A DNA stretch of 64,000 nucleotides, taken from assembly GCF_900187185.1 (NCBI RefSeq), contig NZ_LT906465.1, positions 1,798,001 to 1,862,000 on the forward strand, given 5' to 3'. Source of the DNA: Chryseobacterium taklimakanense. Lineage in GTDB: Bacteria > Bacteroidota > Bacteroidia > Flavobacteriales > Weeksellaceae. A program made the translations under genes and the position numbers. How positions within the stretch are numbered: the stretch's first letter is position 1; every line of letters begins with the position of its first letter. This document shows positions 1 to 7,190 of this stretch, one piece after another. The notes under the pieces are model-generated. The model saw only the letters and a list, made by a program, of their open reading frames with translations, did not search any database and was not told where the DNA came from.

Positions 1-1
1 G

Positions 2-1399
2 AACAAAGCCGGAAAAACCGAAGATGCCCAGGAATTTTTCAACAAAGCAAAATCAGAAAAAGTTTCTGATCCGCAGATCAGAGGTCTTACCTTTTACGAA
101 ATTGGGAAGTTTTACGCAGACAGAAATGATTATATCTCGGCCGGAGCGTACTATGATTCCGCGTTGGCAGTGATGAGTTATGAACCGTCTAAACAGGATC
201 TTACGTCTATTTCCAAAAATATTAAGGACGTTTCGCGCAACTATTACCTGATCAAAAAAAATGACAGCATTCTTGCTTTGAGCAAAATGCCGGAACAAGA
301 AAAACGGGCATTTTTCAACAAGTATATTGAAGGAATAAAGGCGAAAGAAGCCATGGCAGAAGCAGAAAAAAAGAAATCTGAACGTAATAAAGGGTTTGAT
401 ACTGGTGATTATGATGCCAATTCGGTATTTGCCAACAGCAGAGGAAACAATTTTCAGGATTTTGGCAATATCACCGGTGGTAAAAGCGGGTTTTATTTCG
501 CAAATTCAAATACGGTTTCTAAAGGCCAGTCAGAATTCAGGCAAATCTGGGGAAACAGGTCGTTGGTGGATGACTGGCGATTTTCTAGCCGTTCCGCTTC
601 AATAGAGGATGTAAGAAATGAGGCGCTCGGTTTGGAAACCGTCCAGAATCCAAGAAGGTTTGAACCGGAATTTTATATAGAGAAACTCCCTACCGATGCC
701 CTCCAGCTCCAGGCCCTGAAAAAAGACCGCGATACCGCAAGTTTAGGACTCGGCAGGATGTATGAGAACTATTTTTCTGATACGGAACTGGCTACCAAAA
801 CGCTTTACGATTTGGTGGATGCCAATCCGGAACAGGATGTTAAACTTCAGGCACTTTACAGGATTTTTGCAATGAATTATGAAAAGAATCCCGCAGCTGC
901 AGAACGCGCAAAAGCAATGATTTTATCAGAGTTCCCGTATACTTCTTATGCCGAATTTGTTAAAAACCCGAAAAGTACAGGATTTTCCAAGTCAACAACT
1001 GATGTAGAAAAGCTTTATACCGATGCCTTTAATCTTTATACCCAGGAAAAATACAGTGAATCGCAGGCCTTGATCACTCAGGCAATTGAAAAATATCCGA
1101 AAGATGCCTTAGTTCCTAAATTTACCTTGCTCAACGCATTCAATACTGGGAAAACCGCAGGTAAAGAAATTATGATCCTCCAGCTGGAGCAGCTTGCGTT
1201 GAGTTATCCTAAAACCAGCGAAGGTATAAAAGCTGCACAAATGCTTCAATATCTGAAAAGTGACCTGCAGATGGTCCCAACCGATGAGGCTGGAAATCAA
1301 ACGGGATTTCCGGGTCCCGGGCGTCCGGAAAATGCGGGGCCTGTTTCTCAAAAGGAAAGATCGCAAATTGGACGGCCAGAGTCTAACGGTGACAATTAA
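2..1399 (+). CDS. sprE: Gliding motility / type IX secretion lipoprotein SprE (PorW), 3' part
   Basis: Open at the left edge of the window: the frame runs without a stop from nt 2, so the N-terminus and lipoprotein signal lie upstream; 465 residues are visible. The sequence is rich in TPR-like helices (for example the stretch around nt 700-1250, with repeated YxxAxxLY/KYP patterns). The segment near nt 490-600, reading GFYFANSNTV then FRQIWGNR and DDWRFSSR, matches the conserved signature of SprE/PorW, a TPR lipoprotein of the Bacteroidota type IX secretion system needed for gliding and secretion in Flavobacterium. The C-terminus is Gly/Pro/Asn-rich and probably disordered. Followed by a terminator hairpin. 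A generic TPR protein is the alternative, but the WGNR/DxWR signature makes SprE likely. Confidence 0.82.
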   Translation, partial: NKAGKTEDAQEFFNKAKSEKVSDPQIRGLTFYEIGKFYADRNDYISAGAYYDSALAVMSYEPSKQDLTSISKNIKDVSRNYYLIKKNDSILALSKMPEQEKRAFFNKYIEGIKAKEAMAEAEKKKSERNKGFDTGDYDANSVFANSRGNNFQDFGNITGGKSGFYFANSNTVSKGQSEFRQIWGNRSLVDDWRFSSRSASIEDVRNEALGLETVQNPRRFEPEFYIEKLPTDALQLQALKKDRDTASLGLGRMYENYFSDTELATKTLYDLVDANPEQDVKLQALYRIFAMNYEKNPAAAERAKAMILSEFPYTSYAEFVKNPKSTGFSKSTTDVEKLYTDAFNLYTQEKYSESQALITQAIEKYPKDALVPKFTLLNAFNTGKTAGKEIMILQLEQLALSYPKTSEGIKAAQMLQYLKSDLQMVPTDEAGNQTGFPGPGRPENAGPVSQKERSQIGRPESNGDN

Positions 1400-1526
1400 G
1401 TGCAGTAGAATTAAACTGCATTTAAAAGTCGAAAACACTTAGCGTCAACAAATAGTGCCAGTGCAGAAATTGGATAAGAAAAAAGATTTGTAAAGATAAA
1501 CTTCCCCAAAAAAGATTAAAAAAGCA

Positions 1527-1557
1527 AGCCGTTTCACAACTGTGAAAACGGCTTTTC
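1527..1557 (+). terminator. Terminator after sprE
   Basis: Hairpin with arms AGCCGTTT-CACA and TGTG-AAAACGGCT (one bulged A) followed by TTTTCT. It lies between the stop of sprE and the convergent tnaA. Confidence 0.7.
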
Positions 1558-1646
1558 TGGGCGTTTTTCCCGACCTTCTGATGGAGAAAGGTTTTCATTA
1601 GACGATTCTCAGCTCTACATCATTTGGTTTTAAGACATTCTTCATT

Positions 1647-3023
1647 TTATGCTTTATCGAGTTTTACCGTGAAATGTCGCATAATTTCAGATTCCCACGA
1701 GATTTTGTAACCTGAGCTGATTTCGTTCCTACGGTCGAAAACATTCTTGAGCGCAGCAGCGATATAATCCATATGGTTGTTGGTATAAGTGCGCCTCGGA
1801 ATTGCAAGTCTCACGAATTCCGTTTTTGGATAGCGGTTTTCCCGGGTTTCGGGATCTCTGTCTGCGAGGATTGCCCCGATTTCCACACCTCTGATTCCGG
1901 CCTCTTTGTAAATTTCAACAGCTAAAGTCTGAGCAGGAAATTCCTCTCTTTTTACATTTGGTAAAAATTTCAGGGCATCAACAAAAACTGCATGTCCGCC
2001 AATGGGTCTTTGTACCGGAATTCCCATTTCGATCAGTTGGTTTCCCAGATATTCCACCTGAGAAATGCGGCTTTCCAGATATCCAAATTCTGTGGCTTCA
2101 TCCAAACCTACTGCGAGGGCAGCCATATCTCTGCCGCTGAGCCCGCCATAAGTGATGAAACCCTCGTAAATAATTGTAAAGTTTGAAGCTTTTCTAAAGA
2201 TTTCTTCATTGTTGAGCGCGATGAAGCCGCCAATATTTACCAGGCCGTCTTTTTTGGAACTCATCGTCATGCCGTCGCCGTAGGAAAAAATCTCTTTGCA
2301 GATTTCTTTGATGGTGCGGTTTTGCTGTCCGTCTTCCCTTTGTTTGATGAAATAGGCATTTTCTGCAAACCTGGCAGAATCGAAATAAACCGGAATGCCA
2401 TATTTGTTGGAAAGATCGCGCACAGCTTTTATGTTTTCCAAAGAAACGGGCTGCCCACCCGAGGTATTGCAGGTAATCGTAATCAGGCAGAAAGGAATCT
2501 TTTCCTTTGGATACGTCTGGTAAACTTTTTCAAGTTTTACTAAATCGATATTTCCTTTGAAAGGGTGGATGAGTTCAGTATCAAAAGCTTCATCAATGGT
2601 ACAGTCGATCGCGTGGGCCTTTCTGAATTCGATATGCCCTTTCGTGGTATCAAAATGGGAATTTCCCGGAACGATGTCGCCGTCTTTCACCAAAACAGAA
2701 AAAAGCACGTTTTCCGCCGCTCTTCCCTGGTGTGTCGGCAATAAATATCTGTAACCGGTAATTTTGTTTACAGACTGATAAAGCTCCTGAAACGATCGTG
2801 AGCCGGCATAACTTTCATCACCCGTCATGAGGGCGCCCCACTGCCGGTCGCTCATGGCGCCGGTGCCGCTGTCGGTCAGCAGGTCGATAAAAACTTTGTC
2901 ACTTTCTAGGTTGAAGAGGTTGTAATGGGCTTCGCTGATCCAGTTTTCTCTTTCTTCTTTAGTAGATTGGCGGATGGGCTCCACCATTTTGATGCGGTAA
3001 GGTTCCGCGTATGGTAATTTCAT
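1647..3023 (-). CDS. tnaA: Tryptophanase (tryptophan indole-lyase)
   Basis: 458-residue PLP-dependent beta-eliminating lyase, full length for the tryptophanase/tyrosine phenol-lyase family. Landmarks: LLTDSGTGAMS at 48-58, GDESYAGSRS at 68-77, PTHQGRAAEN at 96-105, FDSARFAENAY at 214-224, and the PLP-lysine motif SSKKDG with Lys257/258. Two positions separate the two family members: tyrosine phenol-lyase has Thr in FTTT and Arg in ERG, tryptophanase has Asp and Ile. This protein has Asp125 (FDTT) and Ile382 (VEIG), and it ends in RHFTVKL like E. coli TnaA, so tryptophanase is favoured. It would degrade tryptophan to indole, pyruvate and ammonia in the cytoplasm; indole production is typical of Chryseobacterium. 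Monocistronic or first read after the DUF502 gene (86 bp gap). No tryptophan permease is adjacent. Confidence 0.88.
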   Translation of the reverse strand: MKLPYAEPYRIKMVEPIRQSTKEERENWISEAHYNLFNLESDKVFIDLLTDSGTGAMSDRQWGALMTGDESYAGSRSFQELYQSVNKITGYRYLLPTHQGRAAENVLFSVLVKDGDIVPGNSHFDTTKGHIEFRKAHAIDCTIDEAFDTELIHPFKGNIDLVKLEKVYQTYPKEKIPFCLITITCNTSGGQPVSLENIKAVRDLSNKYGIPVYFDSARFAENAYFIKQREDGQQNRTIKEICKEIFSYGDGMTMSSKKDGLVNIGGFIALNNEEIFRKASNFTIIYEGFITYGGLSGRDMAALAVGLDEATEFGYLESRISQVEYLGNQLIEMGIPVQRPIGGHAVFVDALKFLPNVKREEFPAQTLAVEIYKEAGIRGVEIGAILADRDPETRENRYPKTEFVRLAIPRRTYTNNHMDYIAAALKNVFDRRNEISSGYKISWESEIMRHFTVKLDKA

Positions 3024-3109
3024 TGGTAAGGAATGAGTTTAAATTAATAATTAAAAAAATCCAGCGACTAAAAATTATAATTGATTCACTGTTCATTATT
3101 AATTCAAAA

Positions 3110-3730
3110 TCACTCCGGTGCCTTGAAAACATTGTCGTCTGAGTGAAATCCTGCAACACCTCCGCTCACAGCAAATTTCATTGCGGCTGAAGCGGACATG
3201 CCTACTACGGGTTTTATGTTTTTTTCCTCGGTAATGATCACCCAACCGGAAATCGCGTAAGAATGGGGCAGGTACACTGCGACATAATTGTGCTTCTCAA
3301 CTTCACCCATTTCTTTTTGGGTCAGGAATCCGATGCGCCAGATTTCTGGGTTTTCGTTGGTTTTTACCCAAACCGGATTGTTGAATTTCTTTTTATCGCC
3401 TACGAATGAGGACATGACATCTTTCGTGGGAGTGTAAATATGTTTAATGCCGGGTGTTTTTTCGAGGAAACTGTCAACGCGGTCGAAAATCAGCCTTCCA
3501 AAGACGAATTTACTTCCCAGAAATCCAATTAAAACTGTTGCTGCAATAACCAGTAAAAAAGTAATTCCCGGATAAAGGTTTTCTGAAAGGAAAGGGATGC
3601 TGCTGTCTATCGACGATACAATATACCAGATGACAAAAATCGTCAGTCCGAACGGCCCAATGATCATTAATCCCTGAAAAAAATATTTCAGGAAGAAATT
3701 CAGGTAATCTTCTTTTGTTTTTAGGGGCAT
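3110..3730 (-). CDS. DUF502 family membrane protein
   Basis: 206 residues. Two hydrophobic segments near residues 15-37 and 47-68, then a soluble domain with FLEKTPGIKHIYTPTKD and AVYLPHSYAISGW/VII, which are conserved in DUF502 proteins (widespread bacterial inner-membrane proteins of unknown function, also known as LIKE COV homologues in plants). The product is probably anchored in the inner membrane with the C-terminal domain in the cytoplasm. It starts 17 bp downstream of the miaE stop on the same strand, so the two are likely co-transcribed. Function unknown. Confidence 0.78.
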   Translation of the reverse strand: MPLKTKEDYLNFFLKYFFQGLMIIGPFGLTIFVIWYIVSSIDSSIPFLSENLYPGITFLLVIAATVLIGFLGSKFVFGRLIFDRVDSFLEKTPGIKHIYTPTKDVMSSFVGDKKKFNNPVWVKTNENPEIWRIGFLTQKEMGEVEKHNYVAVYLPHSYAISGWVIITEEKNIKPVVGMSASAAMKFAVSGGVAGFHSDDNVFKAPE

Positions 3731-3747
3731 TGTTCGGTTATTGCGGT

Positions 3748-4326
3748 CTATCCGTGGATGGTTTCTTTTTTCCCGTAGCTCTGGATGATTTTGGCTTCAT
3801 ATTCCAGCCATTCTTCCCAGCGTTGGTTCACTTTTTCGGGATCGCCGAGCTGCCTTGCAAATCCGATGAAGGTCGTGTAATGATTGGCTTCGGAAATCAT
3901 CAGTTCGCGGTAGAAGGTTTTCAGTTCTTCATCTTTTATATTTTCGGTGAGAACTTTAAAGCGTTCGCAGCTCCGGGCTTCAATCATCGCAGCAAAAAGC
4001 ATTTTGTCAACAATCAGGTCTTCTCTGCTGCCCTGCACGATAAATTTGAAAAGATCTCCTACGTAATCATCTTTTCGGGCGCGGCCCAGTTCGTAGCCTC
4101 TCGCCTTGATGATTTCGTGCACCTGGTTGAAGTGGCCGAGCTCTTCCTGGGCGATTGCCAGCAGTTCGGTAACGATCTCCGGATGTTCCGGCAGCATTGT
4201 AATAAGCGTGATGGCATTGGTGGCTGCTTTCTGCTCGCACCAGGCGTGATCTGTGAGGATTTCGTCTATATTTTCTTCGGCTATATTGGCCCAGCGTGGA
4301 TCTGTTGGTAATTTTAGCTTAAACAT
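3748..4326 (-). CDS. miaE: tRNA-(ms2io6A)-hydroxylase MiaE
   Basis: 192 residues, the usual length for MiaE, a ferritin-like non-haem di-iron monooxygenase that hydroxylates the isopentenyl group of 2-methylthio-N6-isopentenyladenosine at tRNA position 37. Candidate di-iron ligands are visible: Glu31 (CEQKAA), Glu61/62 with His65 (QEELGH), Glu116 (MIEARSCERF), Glu146 and His149 (SEANHY). The IEARSCERF and SEANHYTTF blocks are characteristic. The enzyme that makes its substrate, MiaB, is encoded 8 kb away at 12.4-13.8 kb. Upstream on the reverse strand is a TATTTTTA box that could serve as its -7 element. Confidence 0.92.
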   Translation of the reverse strand: MFKLKLPTDPRWANIAEENIDEILTDHAWCEQKAATNAITLITMLPEHPEIVTELLAIAQEELGHFNQVHEIIKARGYELGRARKDDYVGDLFKFIVQGSREDLIVDKMLFAAMIEARSCERFKVLTENIKDEELKTFYRELMISEANHYTTFIGFARQLGDPEKVNQRWEEWLEYEAKIIQSYGKKETIHG

Positions 4327-4487
4327 TTATGAAGTAATTTGGTGTAAAAATAAATATTCTGTTAAAAAGAACGTGCTTTTTCACAATTATTAACAGGGCT
4401 TATAAAATTCTCATCAAAATTGAAGGTTTAGAGGTTTTGGCATCACTATTGAGAATTCTGCTTCAATTAACATTAAATAAAAAAATT

Positions 4488-4736
4488 ATGAAAACTGCAG
4501 CAATAGTAAAAAGAAATTTTGAAAGACTGGCTCTATTAACCGTGATGTTCTTCGCAAGCGTCATCGCATTTGCACAGGAAACTACCACGCCAAAAGTAGA
4601 CATCAACACTACAGAAACAACTACTACCACAACTACTGAAGAGTGGTTTACCAATCCGCTTTATTGGATTATCGGAGCTTTATTGCTTATTGCGCTAATC
4701 GCAGTGGTTGCGAGAGGTAACAGAAGATCGGCATAA
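4488..4736 (+). CDS. Small Thr-rich single-pass membrane protein
   Basis: 82 residues from the ATG at 4488, chosen over an in-frame start at 4437 because it begins a clear signal peptide (basic MKTAAIVKRN, then a hydrophobic core, cleavage after AFAQ near residue 28). After it come a Thr/Glu-rich linker (about 20 residues with runs of Thr), EEWFTNPLYW, a transmembrane helix near 57-75 and a short basic tail RGNRRS. Predicted topology: short periplasmic Thr-rich segment and one membrane anchor. I do not recognise a family. It is followed closely by a strong terminator, consistent with a monocistronic small gene. Confidence 0.6.
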   Translation: MKTAAIVKRNFERLALLTVMFFASVIAFAQETTTPKVDINTTETTTTTTTEEWFTNPLYWIIGALLLIALIAVVARGNRRSA

Positions 4737-4761
4737 CACTTTACATTCATATTACATTCAG

Positions 4762-4797
4762 AAAACCGCTCCGTAATTTTTTACGAAGCGGTTTTTT
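4762..4797 (+). terminator. Terminator after the small membrane protein
   Basis: Arms AAAACCGCT-CGTAA and TTACG-AGCGGTTTT with a TTTT loop and one mismatch, followed by eight Ts on the forward strand. It overlaps the last codons of the convergent acyltransferase gene. Confidence 0.85.
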
Positions 4798-5869
4798 TTC
4801 GCAGGAACTCCAAAGTTTTCCAGCCCAGCGAATCAATTTTTTTCAGACCGGAGGCAATGATGATTGCTAAAATAACATTGATAATGAAAATCAGGACCAT
4901 TAAAATATACCAAGGCAATTTTCCCTGTAGCGCTGCAACGAGGAAATAAACCAGCGATGAACTTATCCCCTGTGCGAAATAAAAGAAGATTGCATTCTTG
5001 CCGATGTATGTAATGATGCTTTCGCTGGAAATTTTCAGGCGGTTGTACAGAACGAATAATGTGGCAAGCGAAAACAGCGACCAAACGATATAGGGAATTT
5101 TGGGTGGAAACTTCTGCTTGTTCATCTTGAAGAAAATCTCAGTGCCATAGCTCCAGAACATCCACAGCAAGAGCAAAGCAACCATGCCATAAACCGCCGG
5201 AATCCATTTTGTCGGGATTTTTTGGCCCTTCATTTTATTGGCAATCAGGAACAGTCCAAGATAAAACGCAACATAGCCCACCTGTCCCGACGGATAATAT
5301 TGTGGGAAAACATTGAAAATAAGGGTTAATGCCAGACATAGGGCAATAAACCAATTGACATGTTTCGGAAAAAATCTTAAAATCAGAACTCCGAAAACCG
5401 TAAGGATGAAATAAACTTTCAGATACCAGAAACTGCCCATCACTACCGGAAACGTATCAGCGTTGGAGTAGCTGTGAAGATACCAGTTGCCTAAATTCTG
5501 CCATTGGGGAACATCAGAAATGTTCTGCGGAACGTATTTGCTGCCGAAAGTGGAGTAGAAATCCTTCATCCACTCCAACCCAAAAACATTCAGCCCGAAA
5601 ACTTTGAAAAAATAATCGAGAAAGAACAGGAATGTCACAAATATCATATAAGTGATCTGCAGTTTCAGCAGGCGGTAGAAGGTCTTTTCAACATTTCCGC
5701 CGGAGGTAATTCCGCTGAGTGCATAGAAAAGAGGTACGTCAAAAAGGAGAGAAATGACGCGCCATTCAGTAGGCACATAAAACTGCCCGCTCCAGAAAAC
5801 GGTGTGAATGAAAATGATGGCAATGGTGGCGGCACCTTTCGCAAAATCAATGTAGAGGTCTCTTTTCAT
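4781..5869 (-). CDS. Acyltransferase-3 family membrane protein
   Basis: 362 residues with about ten hydrophobic segments. The N-terminus RDLYIDFAKGAATIAIIFIHTVF has the acyltransferase-3 (AT3) signature: an Asp followed 14 residues later by the proposed catalytic His (His22) in the first membrane helix. AT3 proteins move acyl groups, usually acetyl, from acyl-CoA across the inner membrane onto cell-surface sugars or other extracellular acceptors. No glycan-synthesis gene is nearby, so the acceptor cannot be told. The gene converges on the small membrane protein and is separated from rplU by a 434-bp intergenic region. Confidence 0.72.
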   Translation of the reverse strand: MKRDLYIDFAKGAATIAIIFIHTVFWSGQFYVPTEWRVISLLFDVPLFYALSGITSGGNVEKTFYRLLKLQITYMIFVTFLFFLDYFFKVFGLNVFGLEWMKDFYSTFGSKYVPQNISDVPQWQNLGNWYLHSYSNADTFPVVMGSFWYLKVYFILTVFGVLILRFFPKHVNWFIALCLALTLIFNVFPQYYPSGQVGYVAFYLGLFLIANKMKGQKIPTKWIPAVYGMVALLLLWMFWSYGTEIFFKMNKQKFPPKIPYIVWSLFSLATLFVLYNRLKISSESIITYIGKNAIFFYFAQGISSSLVYFLVAALQGKLPWYILMVLIFIINVILAIIIASGLKKIDSLGWKTLEFLRKKTAS

Positions 5870-6079
5870 ATATTTTTGATTAAATCAAAAGTACAGAAAT
5901 TTTGTTGGCCAACGGTATATGGACGGCGGAGGTTGGAAGTTTTTTTTAACGCAGATTTTTACAGTTTGGGTTGATCTTCTTCAACAATTTTCAAGTTGAA
6001 TGCTTCGACATGCATAGTGTGTCAGAAAAAACCGTTCATTTCTTTTATTGAGATTTTCATGCTCTTGCCGCATCGTTAC

Positions 6080-6173
6080 TAGCCCGGATTGCAGCGGTTA
6101 CCCCACAGCGAGGGAGCGGAACGCAGTGGAGCGACCGAGCGAGGAGTATGAGCGAAAAGCCGGATAAAGCTCC
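6080..6173. repeat. Flavobacterial-type dispersed intergenic repeat, copy A
   Basis: A GC-rich island in an AT-rich spacer. It begins TAGCCCGGATTGCAGCGG and ends AGCCGGATAAAGCTCC, with an internal GAGCGGAACGCAGTGGAGCG segment. The edges AGCCCGGAT and AGCCGGAT and the word GGATnGnAGCGG recur in copy B at 27809-27882. I recognise this style of element from intergenic regions of many flavobacterial genomes, where similar palindromic units occur in many copies; function is unknown. Confidence 0.55.
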
Positions 6174-6232
6174 TGATTAAAAAACCGCATTTTCACGATT
6201 AAAAATTCCTGCTAAAATTTTGCAGATAACCC

Positions 6233-6262
6233 TTTGTGTTTCAGAAAAAATTTGTATTTTTG
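6233..6262 (+). promoter_or_regulatory. Promoter of rplU-rpmA
   Basis: TTG at 6234-6236, an 18-bp spacer and TATTTTTG at 6255-6262, a full match to the Bacteroidota pattern TTG-N17-23-TAnnTTTG. The start codon of rplU lies 42 bp downstream of the -7 box. Confidence 0.72.
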
Positions 6263-6303
6263 CACACTCAAAATAGAATATTAACAAATAAAATTTATAA
6301 GCA

Positions 6304-6732
6304 ATGTTTGCAATTGTAGAGATAGCAGGGCTTCAATACAAAGTTGAGCAAGACCAAAAGTTGTTTGTAAACCGTCTGAAAGGAGACAAAGGTGCGAAGG
6401 TATCTTTCGACAAAGTTCTTCTTACTGTGAACGGTACTACATCTGTTGGCGCCCCGGCTGTAAGCGGTATCACTGTTGATGCTGAAATTTTAGAACACGT
6501 TCAGGCGGATAAAGTAATCGTTTTCAAAAAGAAAAGAAGAAAAGGATACGCTAAAAAGAACGGACACAGACAACAGCTTACGCAAATCGTAATCACGGGA
6601 ATTACCGGAGCTGAGGACAAAAAATCTAAAGCTAAGAAGGAAACTCCTGCGAATGAAACAGCAAAGGCTGAAGCTGGCGAAAAGGAGGCTAAAAAAACCA
6701 CTAAAAAAGCAGACGCTGAGAGCGCTGAATAA
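6304..6732 (+). CDS. rplU: 50S ribosomal protein L21, with a charged C-terminal extension
   Basis: 142 residues. The first roughly 100 residues are a normal L21: MFAIVEIAGLQYKV at the N-terminus, DKVLL, and the RNA-binding KKKRRKGYAKKNGHRQ segment. L21 is normally about 103 residues; here about 40 extra residues follow, composed almost only of Lys, Ala, Glu and Thr, probably a disordered tail on the ribosome surface. L21 binds 23S rRNA. The gene is followed 29 bp later by rpmA, the standard L21-L27 pair. Confidence 0.96.
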   Translation: MFAIVEIAGLQYKVEQDQKLFVNRLKGDKGAKVSFDKVLLTVNGTTSVGAPAVSGITVDAEILEHVQADKVIVFKKKRRKGYAKKNGHRQQLTQIVITGITGAEDKKSKAKKETPANETAKAEAGEKEAKKTTKKADAESAE

Positions 6733-6761
6733 TTTTTAAACCAAAAAAACCTTAAAATAAA

Positions 6762-7019
6762 ATGGCACACAAAAAAGGAGTTGGTAGTTCCAAAAACGGT
6801 AGAGAATCTCACTCAAAGAGACTAGGTGTGAAGATTTTCGGAGGTCAGGAAGCAGTTGCCGGAAACATCATCGTAAGACAAAGAGGTACGCAGCACCACC
6901 CGGGTGAAAACGTGGGTATCGGTAAAGACCACACTTTGTTTGCATTGGTGGACGGTAAGGTAGTTTTCAGAAAGAAAGCAAACAACAGATCTTTCGTATC
7001 TGTAGAGCCAAACGCATAA
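6762..7019 (+). CDS. rpmA: 50S ribosomal protein L27
   Basis: 85 residues with the canonical N-terminus [21 protein letters not shown] that reaches into the peptidyl-transferase centre, followed by [11 protein letters not shown]-like sequence ([15 protein letters not shown]). There is no N-terminal pre-extension of the Firmicutes kind. Second gene of the rplU-rpmA pair and followed by a terminator. Confidence 0.97.
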   Translation: MAHKKGVGSSKNGRESHSKRLGVKIFGGQEAVAGNIIVRQRGTQHHPGENVGIGKDHTLFALVDGKVVFRKKANNRSFVSVEPNA

Positions 7020-7042
7020 TACAGCGTTTTATAAAAAACAGT

Positions 7043-7074
7043 AATCCCGGATCGCAAGGTTCGGGATTTTTTTT
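7043..7074 (+). terminator. Terminator after rpmA
   Basis: AATCCCG and CGGGATT arms around a short GATCGCAAGGTT loop, followed by a run of eight to nine Ts. Confidence 0.9.
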
Positions 7075-7190
7075 AGGTTACATACTGATTGTTAATAATT
7101 TGCATTATTGCAGCAGAAACTCTGGTGGAAAAATTTAGGGCTATCTGACATATAATTGTTAATTTTAACCCTTATAAAAATAAACAGCAA

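Larger units (their letters stand above)
5870..6303. other. Intergenic region between acyltransferase gene and rplU
   Basis: Holds a GC-rich dispersed repeat at 6080-6173 (separate entry) and the rplU promoter at 6233-6262. The first 200 bp are AT-rich with no gene that I can support. Confidence 0.6.

Noticed and set aside
1647-3023. Tyrosine phenol-lyase as identity of tnaA
   Set aside because: The two discriminating residues are Asp125 and Ile382, as in tryptophanase, not Thr and Arg.
3715-4311. 198-codon forward open frame opposite miaE
   Set aside because: It is the antisense shadow of a clearly conserved gene, rich in Phe/Gly/His with no recognisable domain.
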